A stretch of 64,000 bases of DNA from an uncultured Sphingomonadaceae bacterium (GTDB taxonomy: Bacteria > Pseudomonadota > Alphaproteobacteria > Sphingomonadales > Sphingomonadaceae). The notes below the pieces were generated by a model that was given only the letters and a program-made list of their open reading frames with translations, was not told the origin of the DNA and did no database searches. The translations under genes were made by a program, and so were the position numbers. Location of the stretch: assembly GCA_947501695.1 (NCBI GenBank), contig CANMWO010000001.1, positions 1,612,001 through 1,676,000 of the forward strand, given 5' to 3'. The first letter of the stretch is position 1, and each line of letters starts with the position of its first letter. This document shows positions 7,784-17,994 of this stretch, in pieces.

Positions 7784-9241
7784 TTATTGCTCAAAATTAT
7801 CAGCGACATATTGGTCGAGCAATCGCACACCAAATCCCGTTGCACCCTTGTCCCAGACTGGGCCGGGCTTGTCTGCCCAGACCATACCAGCAATATCAAG
7901 ATGCGCCCATTTGACACCATCTTTGATGAATCGCTTAAGGAACTGCCCCGCGGTAATTGATCCCGCACCCTTACCACCGACATTCTTCATATCAGCAATC
8001 GGCGAGTTAATCTGCTTGTCATAGGCAGCGCTGAGCGGGAACCGCCACAGTGGATCACCGGCGGCCTTACCAGCGGCCAGCAGATTGTCCGATAAGCCAT
8101 CATCATTACTGAAGCAGCCAGCATGTTCATTACCCAGAGACACAATAATCGCTCCGGTCAGCGTCGCCAGATTGACAACGACTTCCGGTTCAAATGTCTC
8201 CTGCGTCCAATGTAAAGCATCACATAATACCAAACGCCCTTCGGCATCGGTATTAATGACTTCTATGGTCTGGCCACTCATGCTGGTCACAACATCGCCA
8301 GGACGCTGCGCATTGCCATCGGGCATATTCTCAACGAGACCACAAACGCCGATGACATGCGCCTTAGCCTTGCGACCTGCTAGGGCCTTCATCGTGCCGG
8401 CTACAGCGCCTGCACCGCCCATGTCCCATTTCATATCTTCCATGCCGCCCGGCGGCTTTAGAGAGATGCCGCCTGTATCAAAGGTCACGCCTTTGCCGAC
8501 CAGCGCCAGCGGCTTTTTCTGTGCGCCATTGGTGCCATCCCAGCGCATAGCGAGCATCCGCGGCGGACGAACCGAGCCTTGGGACACACCCAAAAGCGCC
8601 CCCATGCCGAGTTTTTCCATCTCTTCTTGGCCGAGCACCGTAAATTCGACACCCATATCCTGAAGCTCTTCACAGCGCGCAACGAAGCTTTCAGGATAAA
8701 TGACATTGGCGGGTTCAGAAACCAGTTCACGGGTCAGCGAAACGCCGTCAGCAACCGCGGACAGGTCCTGCCAGACTTGCGCTGATTCCATATCGGTATC
8801 GAGCACGGTGATAGCTTCAAGCGTTTGCTTAGCATTTTCCGGCATGGTTGTGCGATATTTATCGATTCTCCAGCTACGCAGCTTCGCACCGAATAACAGA
8901 CGCGCCAATTGATTCTGCTCAAGTCCTGCGCCGTTGATGGCAAGATGTTTCACACCTGATGCAATCAACTTAGCAACAACAGCCCCGCCAGCCGCTTCAC
9001 AATCTTTACGCTCTCCTTTGCCGATACCGGTCAGGATGATCTGAATGACGGCATCGCCCTCCGTCACAAATGTTTGAAATGTCTGCCCGGTCTTGCCTTC
9101 AAACCGTCCCGCTTTAGCCGCGGCACGAACCATGCTTGCCTGCTCGACCGATATCTCTGCACTATCCAGTCCATCTTTACTTATGGCAAAGCCGATTGCG
9201 TCTGGCGTGGAAGAAGGGCTAGCGGCAAATGTGAATTTCAT
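7784..9241 (-). CDS. pepA: Leucyl aminopeptidase, M17 family
   Basis: 485 residues. Cytosolic two-metal aminopeptidase that removes N-terminal residues from peptides. Catalytic-domain signatures are VGKGVTFDTGGISLKPP (metal ligands and catalytic Lys), MKWDMGGAGAV and the family hallmark NTDAEGRL followed by VLCDAL. The N-terminal third is the variable macro-like domain. Full length, ending in QYVADNFEQ. It is divergent from lptD, with 262 bp between them that hold both promoters and no further gene. Confidence 0.97.
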   Translation of the reverse strand: MKFTFAASPSSTPDAIGFAISKDGLDSAEISVEQASMVRAAAKAGRFEGKTGQTFQTFVTEGDAVIQIILTGIGKGERKDCEAAGGAVVAKLIASGVKHLAINGAGLEQNQLARLLFGAKLRSWRIDKYRTTMPENAKQTLEAITVLDTDMESAQVWQDLSAVADGVSLTRELVSEPANVIYPESFVARCEELQDMGVEFTVLGQEEMEKLGMGALLGVSQGSVRPPRMLAMRWDGTNGAQKKPLALVGKGVTFDTGGISLKPPGGMEDMKWDMGGAGAVAGTMKALAGRKAKAHVIGVCGLVENMPDGNAQRPGDVVTSMSGQTIEVINTDAEGRLVLCDALHWTQETFEPEVVVNLATLTGAIIVSLGNEHAGCFSNDDGLSDNLLAAGKAAGDPLWRFPLSAAYDKQINSPIADMKNVGGKGAGSITAGQFLKRFIKDGVKWAHLDIAGMVWADKPGPVWDKGATGFGVRLLDQYVADNFEQ

Positions 9242-9503
9242 GGGTCAAGCGTCCTTATCAATGGGTCAATCGCGCCGGTATCGCGTATATTTTATCTTTT
9301 GTTCAGGGTGGATCAATGAAAGATTGGCTCTGTCATTGCAATCATCATTTCACTCCAGTTACCGAACAGATTGGGGGTTTGCCAAAATTCTGCAACAGAA
9401 AATTTGCAGCAGACGCAATCTGGTGCAATAGGGCGATGTTCGGGTTGGCGGCATTGTTAGACCGCCAATAACTAAAGAGGCCAAAGGTAGGTTAATCTCG
9501 TCG

Positions 9504-11729
9504 ATGAAATCTTCAATCGCACTGATTGCTCTGGCTCTGCCCCTAGCTCATCCGCAAGTTGCTTCGGCGCAAACAGAGGTAAAGAAACCCGCAACCGTTT
9601 CCGAGAAGGCAACGGAGAATACGGACGAAATAGAATTTAGCGCCGATACGATCGACTATGATTTTGAAAGCGATATTGTCACGGCTAAGGGAAGCGTGCT
9701 GCTCAATCGCGATGGTTACAAGCTACGCTCCGACACCGTGACATGGAATCGCAAAACTGGTGTCGTCGAGGCCAAAGGAAATATTCGCTCCATCAGCCCA
9801 GATGGCGACACCGCTTACGGTGACAGCATCGTGCTGACCGACAGCCTGCGAGATGGCATTGTCGACAATTTGTTGCTGGTATTAGAGGATGGTAGCCGAC
9901 TGGCCGCACGCAAAGGCGAGCGCTTTGGAGACGGCTCGCTAATCCTTGACAATGCCGCTTACACAGCCTGCGCTGTAACAACCGAAGATGGCTGCCCCAA
10001 AGAACCAAGCTGGGAAATTAAAGCGGTCAAAGTTCGTTATGATCCGATAAAAAAACGGGTGAGTTATGATGGCGCTAGAATAGAAATATTCGGCCTGCCG
10101 GTTATTCCGCTTCCCGGCCTTTCACACCCAGTCAGCTTTGAAAATCGTAGTGGGCTACTCGTCCCTAATATAAGAATCGATTCGACCAATGGTGTCGCGT
10201 TGTCCGTACCTTATTATTTCAGCATTGCTCCCAATCAGGATGCAACCGTTACCACACAGGTTTTTACCGAGGTCGCGCCTCTGATTAGTGGAACCTTTCG
10301 CAATCTGGATGAAAACGGCGCATTTCAGATGACCGGCTATGCGACCTATAGTTCGCGTATCCCAACCGGCGCAGTTGGTGGCATATCAAACTCCCAAAAG
10401 GATTTCCGGGGCTATTTTGCGACAAGCGGCCGCTTCGTATTAGATGAAAATTGGACCATTTCACAATCAGCCCGGATCGCTTCTGACCGCACTTTTCTTC
10501 GCCGCTATGATATTAGTGATGACGATAGCTTGCGCTCGACGATCAACGTCGAACGGATAGATGATAGCAGCTATTTTTCACTAGCTGGATGGGCCTTCCA
10601 AACATTGCGCGCGGGTGATCCCCAAAACCGCGTTCCAATTGCGCTGCCAGTGGTCGATTATCGAAAGCGTTTCGCGGAACCGATTTTGGGTGGAAAGACA
10701 CAGATCCAACTTAATAGTCTGGCGATCGGGCGAACAGAAGGTCAAGATACACAACGCGCCTTCGCGTCCGCCCGCTGGGATTTGCGCAAGCTGACAACGA
10801 TGGGTCAGGAAATCACTCTAACTGGCTTCGCGCGCGGCGATGTCTATAATAGCGAGGACAACGCGCTCAATGAAACCGCCATTTATAGCGGTAATTCTGG
10901 ATGGCAAACTCGCGGTATTATTACGGCAGCTCTTGATGTGAAATGGCCATTTATTGGTCAAGCTTTTGGCGGAACTCAGACTCTGACGCCACGCTTTCAA
11001 GTTGTCGCGACACCAGCAATATCCAATTTGTCGCTTCCCAATGAAGATTCTCGCTCGGTCGATCTGGAAGACACCAATCTTTTCGCTTTGAACCGTTTTC
11101 CGGGCTATGATCGCTATGAGGACAATGTGCGGGCAACCTATGGTGTCGAATGGAATCTTAGTCGACCCAATTTAAGAGTCGATGCTATAGTCGGCCAAAG
11201 TTATCGGCTAGCCAATAATAGCAATATCGTACCTGAAGGGACTGGGCTGTCAGAACGATTTTCCGATATTGTCGGCCGCACAGAGGTTCGGTTCAAGGAT
11301 ATAGTGAAATTTACCCATCGATACCGACTTGATAAAGACAGCATCGCCGTTAGACGCAACGAGATTGATGCCACGGTAGGATCAAAAAATACCTATGCGC
11401 AAATCGGTTATTTGCGGCTCAACCGCAATATCGGAGATGGCGTTGAAGATCTTAGTGATCGCGAAGAGGTGCGCATCGGCGGACGCTATCAGATCGATAA
11501 ATATTGGTCTGTCTTTGGTTCCGCGATTATAGATCTCACCGATGCGCGCGAAGATCCAACCTCTTCTGCAGATGGATTTGAACCCGTTCGACACAGGATC
11601 GGCGTCGCATATGATGATGGCTGCCTATCTCTTGGTGTAACCTGGCGCTACGACTATGAGGACACTGGCGATGATCAACGTGGTAGCGCTTTTTTCTTCC
11701 GGCTGGCCTTACGCAATTTGGGTGTGTAA
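9504..11729 (+). CDS. lptD: LPS assembly outer-membrane protein LptD
   Basis: 741 residues with a signal peptide (cleavage near ASAQT). Residues about 45-150 form the OstA/LptA-like beta-jellyroll (IEFSADTIDYDFESDIVTAKGSVLLNRDGYKLRSD and following). The rest is the OstA_C beta-barrel that inserts lipopolysaccharide into the outer leaflet, starting around FGLPVIPLPGLSHP and closing with FFFRLALRNLGV. Cysteines at about residues 157, 164 and 711 could form the disulfide that matures LptD. It heads a run with surA, pdxA and rsmA; SurA is the chaperone for LptD folding, so the order is functional. Confidence 0.95.
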   Translation: MKSSIALIALALPLAHPQVASAQTEVKKPATVSEKATENTDEIEFSADTIDYDFESDIVTAKGSVLLNRDGYKLRSDTVTWNRKTGVVEAKGNIRSISPDGDTAYGDSIVLTDSLRDGIVDNLLLVLEDGSRLAARKGERFGDGSLILDNAAYTACAVTTEDGCPKEPSWEIKAVKVRYDPIKKRVSYDGARIEIFGLPVIPLPGLSHPVSFENRSGLLVPNIRIDSTNGVALSVPYYFSIAPNQDATVTTQVFTEVAPLISGTFRNLDENGAFQMTGYATYSSRIPTGAVGGISNSQKDFRGYFATSGRFVLDENWTISQSARIASDRTFLRRYDISDDDSLRSTINVERIDDSSYFSLAGWAFQTLRAGDPQNRVPIALPVVDYRKRFAEPILGGKTQIQLNSLAIGRTEGQDTQRAFASARWDLRKLTTMGQEITLTGFARGDVYNSEDNALNETAIYSGNSGWQTRGIITAALDVKWPFIGQAFGGTQTLTPRFQVVATPAISNLSLPNEDSRSVDLEDTNLFALNRFPGYDRYEDNVRATYGVEWNLSRPNLRVDAIVGQSYRLANNSNIVPEGTGLSERFSDIVGRTEVRFKDIVKFTHRYRLDKDSIAVRRNEIDATVGSKNTYAQIGYLRLNRNIGDGVEDLSDREEVRIGGRYQIDKYWSVFGSAIIDLTDAREDPTSSADGFEPVRHRIGVAYDDGCLSLGVTWRYDYEDTGDDQRGSAFFFRLALRNLGV

Positions 11730-11828
11730 GGCATTTGGAAATGATAGCTCACTGCTCATATTAGGTTCACCCGAATTTTGATATTAGCTGAGCTCAAAAT
11801 GTACTTAGAGTTTGAAAAGAAACGAAAA

Positions 11829-13193
11829 ATGAATTTTATGCGTACAAAATTTTCAAGCAAAGGCGCGAAATTCGCGATTGCTGCGTCGGCCATTTTTTTG
11901 GCTACCACACCTTTGTCAAGCCAGACAGTTTCTGACAGCGGCGTTCCGCAAGCGGGACTAAATATTCCAGAAGAATTGACTATTTTTGGTAAAAATGATC
12001 CCAATGTCCGTCGGGCGACAGCACTGGTCAATGGTGACATTATCACTGGTACCGATGTTGATCATCGCCTCGCCCTGATTGTGGCCGCAAATGGCGGACA
12101 AGTATCAGACGAAGAACGGGACCGGTTGCGTGTCCAAGTGTTGCGCAATCTTATAGACGAAACTCTGCAAATCCAAGAAGCAGAAGCGAATGAAATCACC
12201 ATTTCCCAATCTGAAATCGAGCAAACTTTCAATCAGGTCGCACAACAGAATTTCAAACAAGATATCAATGCCTTTGATGCTTATCTGCGTACCAAAGGGT
12301 CCTCAACAGACACTTTGAAAAGTCAAATTAAGGGCGAACTGGCTTGGAGTCGTTTGCTCCGCAGGAACATTCAACCGTTCATCAACGTCGGTGACGACGA
12401 AGTAAATTCAATTATCGAACGACTTAATGCGTCAAAGGGCAGCACGGAATATCGCATCGGCGAAATTTACATGTCTGCGGCACCGGAAGCCGCAGAACAA
12501 GTGTCCGTCAACATGCGCAAGATATTGGAACAGATTCGTCAAGGTGGCTCATTTGTTGCTTATGCACGCCAATTTTCAGAAGCTTCCACGGCAGCAACTG
12601 GGGGAGACCTCGGTTGGGTTCGGCCAGCCCAATTGCCGCAAGCGCTCGCCGATGCAGCCACTCAAATGCAAGTGGGTCAAGTTGTCGGGCCAATTGATGT
12701 GCCCGGTGGATTTTCAATCCTATATCTTATTGATCAACGGCAGATCCTCATCGCTGATCCTCGCAATGCCATCTTAAGCTTGAAACAATTGTCCATCAGC
12801 TTCGCACCAGGCACGACGGAAGCACAAGCAACGGCCCAGGCTGCGACATTTGCAGCATCGACACAAAATATAAAAGGCTGTGGTGCAGCCAACGAAGTCG
12901 CCGCTTCAATTGGTGCGCAGGTCGTCGACAATGATCAGGTCCGATTGAAAGATCTTCCTGGACCACTTCAAAGCACGGTCGCCGAATTGCCAATCGGGCA
13001 AGCAAGTCAACCCTTTGGTTCGGTTGCAGATGGAGTGCGCGTATTGATCCTTTGTGGTAGAGATGATCCGCAATCGGCGGCGGCGCCTTCCTTTGACCAG
13101 ATCATGTCTCAACTGGAAAACGAACGTGTGAATAAACGCGCTCAAATCTATCTGCGCGACCTTCGTCGTGACGCCATAATTGATTATAACTGA
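11829..13193 (+). CDS. surA: Periplasmic chaperone / peptidyl-prolyl isomerase SurA
   Basis: About 454 residues. After a signal peptide (AIFLATTPLSSQTV) there is a SurA_N domain with ATALVNGDIITGTDVDHRLAL and NLIDETLQIQEA, then a parvulin PPIase domain (about residues 225-320, including FVAYARQFSEASTAATGGDLGWV). The C-terminal part looks like a degenerate second parvulin segment. The frame opens further upstream, but ATG 11829 (or 11838) places the signal peptide correctly; neither has a strong ribosome site. SurA helps outer-membrane proteins such as LptD to fold and sits right after lptD. Confidence 0.92.
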   Translation: MNFMRTKFSSKGAKFAIAASAIFLATTPLSSQTVSDSGVPQAGLNIPEELTIFGKNDPNVRRATALVNGDIITGTDVDHRLALIVAANGGQVSDEERDRLRVQVLRNLIDETLQIQEAEANEITISQSEIEQTFNQVAQQNFKQDINAFDAYLRTKGSSTDTLKSQIKGELAWSRLLRRNIQPFINVGDDEVNSIIERLNASKGSTEYRIGEIYMSAAPEAAEQVSVNMRKILEQIRQGGSFVAYARQFSEASTAATGGDLGWVRPAQLPQALADAATQMQVGQVVGPIDVPGGFSILYLIDQRQILIADPRNAILSLKQLSISFAPGTTEAQATAQAATFAASTQNIKGCGAANEVAASIGAQVVDNDQVRLKDLPGPLQSTVAELPIGQASQPFGSVADGVRVLILCGRDDPQSAAAPSFDQIMSQLENERVNKRAQIYLRDLRRDAIIDYN

Positions 13194-13196
13194 TAG

Positions 13197-14201
13197 ATGT
13201 CGGGGGTAAGAAAACCCTTTGTTATCTCTTGTGGCGATCCTGCGGGAGTTGGGCCTGAGATTATCTGCAAAACTTGGCTAGCGCGAAACAGTTTCGATGC
13301 AACGCCATTTTTTGTCGCGGGGAATTTTGCCGACTTTGACAAGCAATACAACATTCCGGTTGCTAAAATTTCGGAACCTGGAGAAGCAACCGATGCATTT
13401 GATCAAGCGCTCCCGGTTCTTCATATTTATGATGGCGAGTTAACACGTCTGGGCGACCCCACACTTGATGGGGCGCAATGTGCTTTACATGCATTGGAAA
13501 TAGCTTGCGGTTTAGCACGGTCCGGTGATGCCGGAGCAGTCATTACAGCGCCAGTTTCCAAATCTCAGCTCTATCAGGTAGGGTTTCGTTATCCGGGACA
13601 GACTGAATTTGTTTCAGAACGATGTGGAATTGCTCGCGAAAATGCAGTCATGATGCTCGCTGGACCATCGCTCCGTGTTATTCCCATGACCACACATATT
13701 CCGCTGAAAGATGTTCCGAGCCAATTGACACATGCCTTGATTGTCGCCCGTACAATGTCCGCCGCCAAGGCGATGACGCGCAATTTCGGTATTAAGAATC
13801 CTCGTATAGCAATTGCTGGCATAAACCCGCATGCAGGTGAAAACGGCAATCTGGGCGACGAAGAAAAACTGATCATGCAACCAGCCATTAATGAGTTGCG
13901 CGAACAGGGACTGGATATAAGAGGGCCACTCCCAGCCGATACGATGTTTCATGAAGAGGCCCGGGCACTATATGATGTTGCGCTATGTCCCTATCATGAC
14001 CAAGCATTAATCCCATTGAAAACACTGCATTTTTTTGACGGTGTTAATATGACACTGGGCCTTCCCATTGTCCGCACATCGCCAGATCACGGCACTGCAT
14101 TTGATATTGCTGGTAAGGATATCGCTGATCCTCGGTCAATGATTGCAGCGATCGAGATGGCGGCGACTGCAGTATCCCATCGCGAAAATTACGACAATTG
14201 A
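13197..14201 (+). CDS. pdxA: 4-hydroxythreonine-4-phosphate dehydrogenase
   Basis: 334 residues. PdxA oxidises 4-phosphohydroxy-L-threonine in the DXP-dependent vitamin B6 pathway. Family signatures: [12 protein letters not shown] at the N-terminus, ITAPVSK, the metal-site segment [26 protein letters not shown] and [11 protein letters not shown]. It starts three bases after the surA stop and its TGA overlaps the TTG start of rsmA, so surA-pdxA-rsmA is translationally coupled. The pdxA-rsmA pairing is common in proteobacteria. Confidence 0.97.
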   Translation: MSGVRKPFVISCGDPAGVGPEIICKTWLARNSFDATPFFVAGNFADFDKQYNIPVAKISEPGEATDAFDQALPVLHIYDGELTRLGDPTLDGAQCALHALEIACGLARSGDAGAVITAPVSKSQLYQVGFRYPGQTEFVSERCGIARENAVMMLAGPSLRVIPMTTHIPLKDVPSQLTHALIVARTMSAAKAMTRNFGIKNPRIAIAGINPHAGENGNLGDEEKLIMQPAINELREQGLDIRGPLPADTMFHEEARALYDVALCPYHDQALIPLKTLHFFDGVNMTLGLPIVRTSPDHGTAFDIAGKDIADPRSMIAAIEMAATAVSHRENYDN

Positions 14202-15028
14202 GCGAGCCTTCGCCCCTGCCCCCACTGCGGGAGGTGATCAAGAAACATGGCCTAACTGCCAATAAAGCTTTGGGCCAAAATTTCTTGTTAGACACTCAAT
14301 TGCTTTCCCGGATTGCTGCGGTTCCGGGAGACCTGCAGAATAGTCCAGTGTTTGAAGTAGGACCAGGCCCTGGCGGATTGACGCAGGCTTTGCTGCAGGC
14401 TGGCGCGCAGGTGACAGCCGTGGAGCGGGATGAGCGATGCCTGCCCGCTTTGGCTGACCTGTCCGAGCATTTTCCCGATCAATTGCAGGTAATCAACGAA
14501 GACGCTTTGAAAATTGATTTGGCGAAATTGTTCGACGCGCCTTTTCACATCGTTTCCAACCTGCCCTATAATGTCGGCTCCGCTCTTCTGATAAAATGGC
14601 TTTCAAGTCCTATCTGGCTACCGGAATGGCAATCACTGACGTTGATGTTTCAAAGAGAAGTCGCAGATCGGATTGTTGCTAAAGAAGGATCCAGCACATA
14701 CGGGCGGTTGTCGATATTGGCGCAATGGCGATGCGATGCGAAACTCGCCATGTCAGTACACCGCTCAGCGTTTACGCCGCCGCCTAAAGTTATGTCTGCG
14801 ATTGTCCATTTGACACCGAAAGCGCAGCCTGACGGTGTTAAACCAGAAACGCTCGCTAAGCTCACCCAGACCGCCTTTAGCCAACGCCGAAAAATGTTGC
14901 GACAGAGCCTGAAAGGTCTACCCGGTGGTTTGGATGCCTTGACCGATGCTGGGATTGATGGCGCGCGCCGCCCTGAAACGGTGAGCGTTGAGGAATTTGT
15001 AGCGTTGGCGCGTTTTCTGTCAAAATAG
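14198..15028 (+). CDS. rsmA: 16S rRNA (adenine1518-N6/adenine1519-N6)-dimethyltransferase
   Basis: 276 residues of KsgA/RsmA, which dimethylates two adenines near the 3' end of 16S rRNA during small-subunit maturation. The SAM-binding block [10 protein letters not shown], the ALGQNFLLD lead, the catalytic NLPYNVGS motif and the C-terminal [16 protein letters not shown] helix are all intact. The start is a TTG at 14198 inside the TTGA that ends pdxA; the lead [18 protein letters not shown] fits the family, so this start is believable. Confidence 0.96.
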   Translation: MSEPSPLPPLREVIKKHGLTANKALGQNFLLDTQLLSRIAAVPGDLQNSPVFEVGPGPGGLTQALLQAGAQVTAVERDERCLPALADLSEHFPDQLQVINEDALKIDLAKLFDAPFHIVSNLPYNVGSALLIKWLSSPIWLPEWQSLTLMFQREVADRIVAKEGSSTYGRLSILAQWRCDAKLAMSVHRSAFTPPPKVMSAIVHLTPKAQPDGVKPETLAKLTQTAFSQRRKMLRQSLKGLPGGLDALTDAGIDGARRPETVSVEEFVALARFLSK

Positions 15029-15254
15029 CGCCTCGATTGTGTCGGCTGCCCCCTAACTTCACTAACTTCACACCAAGGAAGCCTTGTTTTCCAACAATTC
15101 TGCTAAAACGCCATAGCTCCAGGAATGAATTTGACATTTTCGGCCAAAACGCGCCGCGCCGCTGATATGCAAACTGAGAAAGACAGCTAAAAGCTATGAT
15201 ATCCCGCTATTTGTAGGAACGCCTTCTGTTGCACCGAACCTTTGCCGATAGCCT

Positions 15255-17360
15255 TCAGCCTGCTGCTTTTAGTTTCCGACGATAAGCATGGAGCAACGGC
15301 TCGGTATAACCACTCGGCTGCTCAACACCTTTGAATACCAGATCACGCGCCGCCTGAAATGCCAGACTGGCCGCCGGATCGCTCGCCATCGGCCGATATA
15401 ATGGATCACCGGCATTCTGCCCGTCCACCTTGGCTGCCATCCGCAGCAAGGCTGCATCGACTTGCTCCACTGAACAGACACCGTGCAGCATCCAGTTGGC
15501 CATATGCTGTGAGGAAATCCGCAAAGTCGCCCGATCTTCCATCAAGCCAACATCATGGATATCCGGAACTTTGGAACAGCCAATGCCTTGGTCGACCCAG
15601 CGCACCACATAGCCCAAAATGCCCTGCGCATTATTATCGAGTTCACGGTCAATTTCTTCGGCTGACCAGTTATGGCCTTCCGCCAGAGGAACGGTCAGCA
15701 ACTTATCGAGCGCCGGAATACCATCATCTGCAACCTCTTTTTGGCGCGCGAATACATCCAGCCTGTGATAATGAATGGCATGCAGTGTCGCCGCTGTCGG
15801 GCTGGGCACCCATGCGGTGTTGGCACCAGTCATCGGATGGCCGATTTTCTGCTCCATCATATCGGCCATCATATCAGGCGCTGCCCACATTCCTTTACCG
15901 ATCTGCGCCTTGCCAGACATGCCGCAGGCCAAGCCGATGGCGACATTGCGTGCTTCATAGGACTGGATCCAGTCGCTGGATTTCATGTCGGCTTTGGCGA
16001 CCATTGCGCCACCTTGCATGCTGGTATGAATCTCGTCACCAGTACGGTCGAGAAAGCCGGTATTGATAAACACAATCCGGTCTTTCACCGCGTGGATGCA
16101 GGCCGCGAGATTGGCAGATGTCCGGCGCTCTTCGTCCATGACGCCGACTTTGATGGTGTTGCGCGTCAGACCCAGAAGGTCTTCGACGGCATCAAAAAGA
16201 TCGTTGGTTAGGGTGCATTCTTCCGGTCCATGCATTTTGGGTTTCACGATATAGATCGAGCCAGCTTTGCTGTTGCGCAGGTCGCCCAGACCTTTCAGGT
16301 CATGCATGGAGATCAGGCTGGTAAATACGCCGTCGAGCAAGCCTTCCGGTGCCTCCGATCCATCAGCCAGCAAAACCGCCGGATTGGTCATCAGATGCCC
16401 GACGTTGCGGACAAACATAAGGCTGCGTCCTTGCAATGTGAAACTACCGCCATCCAAATCCTGATAGGTGCGATCAGGATTCGCGCGACGCTCCGCTTCC
16501 TTACCACCTTTCATAAATTTGGCTGCGAGATCACCGCGCATCAGACCAAGCCAGTTGGTATAGGCAAGCACCTTGTCCTCGGCATCAACCGCCGCGACAG
16601 AATCTTCCATATCGATGATCGTGGTCAGCGCCGCTTCCATAAGCACATCGGCAATATGCGCCGGATCGTCTTTGCCAATGGGATGGTTGGCATTAATCAC
16701 AACTTCTACATGCAGGCCGTTATGCTTGAGCAGCAGAGAGTCGCCGTTGCGGCCAACTAATTGCGCCGTGTCTGCCAATGCAGGAGCGCCGCCTGTATAG
16801 TCCGTCCAAGAACCAGATGCTAACGGGAAAGTCTCGTCGAGAAACGCCTTTGCCGCTTTGATCACCGCATCTCCGCGCACAGGATCATAGCCGCCCGGCT
16901 GAGCTGGCGCAGCATCCAGAGCATCCGTCCCGTAAAAGGCATCATAAAGGCTGCCCCAACGCGCATTGGCCGCGTTCAGAACGAAACGGTCATTGAGAGA
17001 TGGCACTACCAGTTGCGGCCCCGCCATTGTCGCGATTTCCGGATCGACATTTTCTGTCGTGATGGGAAAGGGCGCTGGCTCATCAACCAGATAGCCGATT
17101 TCTTTCAGGAACGCCTGATAGGTCGCCTGATCAATCGGCTTGCCCTTGTTAGCGATATGCCAGTCATCAATCTGCGATTGCAGTTTTTCCCGCTTGGCGA
17201 GCAGCTCCGCATTGCGCGGCGCGAACCGGCCCAGAAGATCGGCAAAGCCGGACCAAAATTGCTCCTGATTTACACCCGTTCCGGACAAAGCGCGGTCATT
17301 GATGAAATCAAATAACAGCTGAGAAATCTGGATACCGTTTTGACGGACATATTCGGACAT
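15255..17360 (-). CDS. glcB: Malate synthase G
   Basis: 701 residues, close to the usual length of the G isoform. It condenses glyoxylate with acetyl-CoA to malate, the second step of the glyoxylate shunt. Signatures: [38 protein letters not shown] with the substrate Arg, [18 protein letters not shown] and [19 protein letters not shown] 17360 is preceded by AGAGGA at good spacing; an open frame continues upstream but without family similarity. Isocitrate lyase is 25 kb away on the same strand, so the shunt is not one operon here. Confidence 0.97.
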   Translation of the reverse strand: MSEYVRQNGIQISQLLFDFINDRALSGTGVNQEQFWSGFADLLGRFAPRNAELLAKREKLQSQIDDWHIANKGKPIDQATYQAFLKEIGYLVDEPAPFPITTENVDPEIATMAGPQLVVPSLNDRFVLNAANARWGSLYDAFYGTDALDAAPAQPGGYDPVRGDAVIKAAKAFLDETFPLASGSWTDYTGGAPALADTAQLVGRNGDSLLLKHNGLHVEVVINANHPIGKDDPAHIADVLMEAALTTIIDMEDSVAAVDAEDKVLAYTNWLGLMRGDLAAKFMKGGKEAERRANPDRTYQDLDGGSFTLQGRSLMFVRNVGHLMTNPAVLLADGSEAPEGLLDGVFTSLISMHDLKGLGDLRNSKAGSIYIVKPKMHGPEECTLTNDLFDAVEDLLGLTRNTIKVGVMDEERRTSANLAACIHAVKDRIVFINTGFLDRTGDEIHTSMQGGAMVAKADMKSSDWIQSYEARNVAIGLACGMSGKAQIGKGMWAAPDMMADMMEQKIGHPMTGANTAWVPSPTAATLHAIHYHRLDVFARQKEVADDGIPALDKLLTVPLAEGHNWSAEEIDRELDNNAQGILGYVVRWVDQGIGCSKVPDIHDVGLMEDRATLRISSQHMANWMLHGVCSVEQVDAALLRMAAKVDGQNAGDPLYRPMASDPAASLAFQAARDLVFKGVEQPSGYTEPLLHAYRRKLKAAG

Positions 17361-17456
17361 GGATAGTTCCTCTAATTCATAAAATACACATGACAGCCCC
17401 GACATCATTGCCTGAGCGCAAAAGCAGATAATCCGGGGAGGAATCGGTCGCATCCT

Positions 17457-17960
17457 ATGGCTGGTGATGCCGATTTTGTAAATGCCGCGAATCAAATCCT
17501 TGCTGATCGCATAAGGATGGTTCAAAAATCCTCTGCAATGAACCTGAATGAGAAAATGACACTGCTGGAAACCAGTCTCGAACGCGCCGCGGGCGCGCTG
17601 GGAGACATCACTGATCCAGTGATGGAACGCTATTACTCGGTACATCCAAGCGCGCGGGCTTCTTTCCGTGAGCATGGCCTAGGGAACACGGTAAAGCTGG
17701 AAGCAGAAATGGTCGAAAGCGTCGTCTACTGTTTGATGAACTGGCTCGAAAGACCTCAGGAAATCCGAATCATGTTTGGCAGTACGGTTCCGCATCACGA
17801 GGAAACCCTGCATGTGAATAGCAATTGGTTCAGCGGATTGGTTGATGCAGCGGTGCATGTCATTGCGGGAACCATCCCGGGCAAGCAGCAAGATGAACAT
17901 AAGCTATGGGAAGAAATCCATAAGGGCGTCAACGCGTTGATCGCAGACGCCCGATATTGA
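17457..17960 (+). CDS. Unknown protein, possibly globin-like helical fold
   Basis: Up to 167 residues, all predicted helix by eye. The segment [24 protein letters not shown], then [16 protein letters not shown], then a His-rich [26 protein letters not shown] has a spacing reminiscent of the globin E-F-H helices. This is a pattern impression only and no heme ligand is proven. The start is uncertain: ATG 17457 has GGGGAGGA 14 bases away, while 17517 and 17538 are alternatives. It is divergent from glcB and precedes the arginine-catabolism operon by 34 bases, so it may share that transcript. Confidence 0.7.
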   Translation: MAGDADFVNAANQILADRIRMVQKSSAMNLNEKMTLLETSLERAAGALGDITDPVMERYYSVHPSARASFREHGLGNTVKLEAEMVESVVYCLMNWLERPQEIRIMFGSTVPHHEETLHVNSNWFSGLVDAAVHVIAGTIPGKQQDEHKLWEEIHKGVNALIADARY

Positions 17961-17994
17961 TATTGCCGCTGCGTTCCAGAGATACCGGAAACGC

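Noticed and set aside
15359-16066. 235-codon plus-strand frame opposite malate synthase
   Set aside because: Its composition is rich in Pro, Arg, Ser and His from the antisense of a GC-rich enzyme gene; the minus-strand enzyme is clear.
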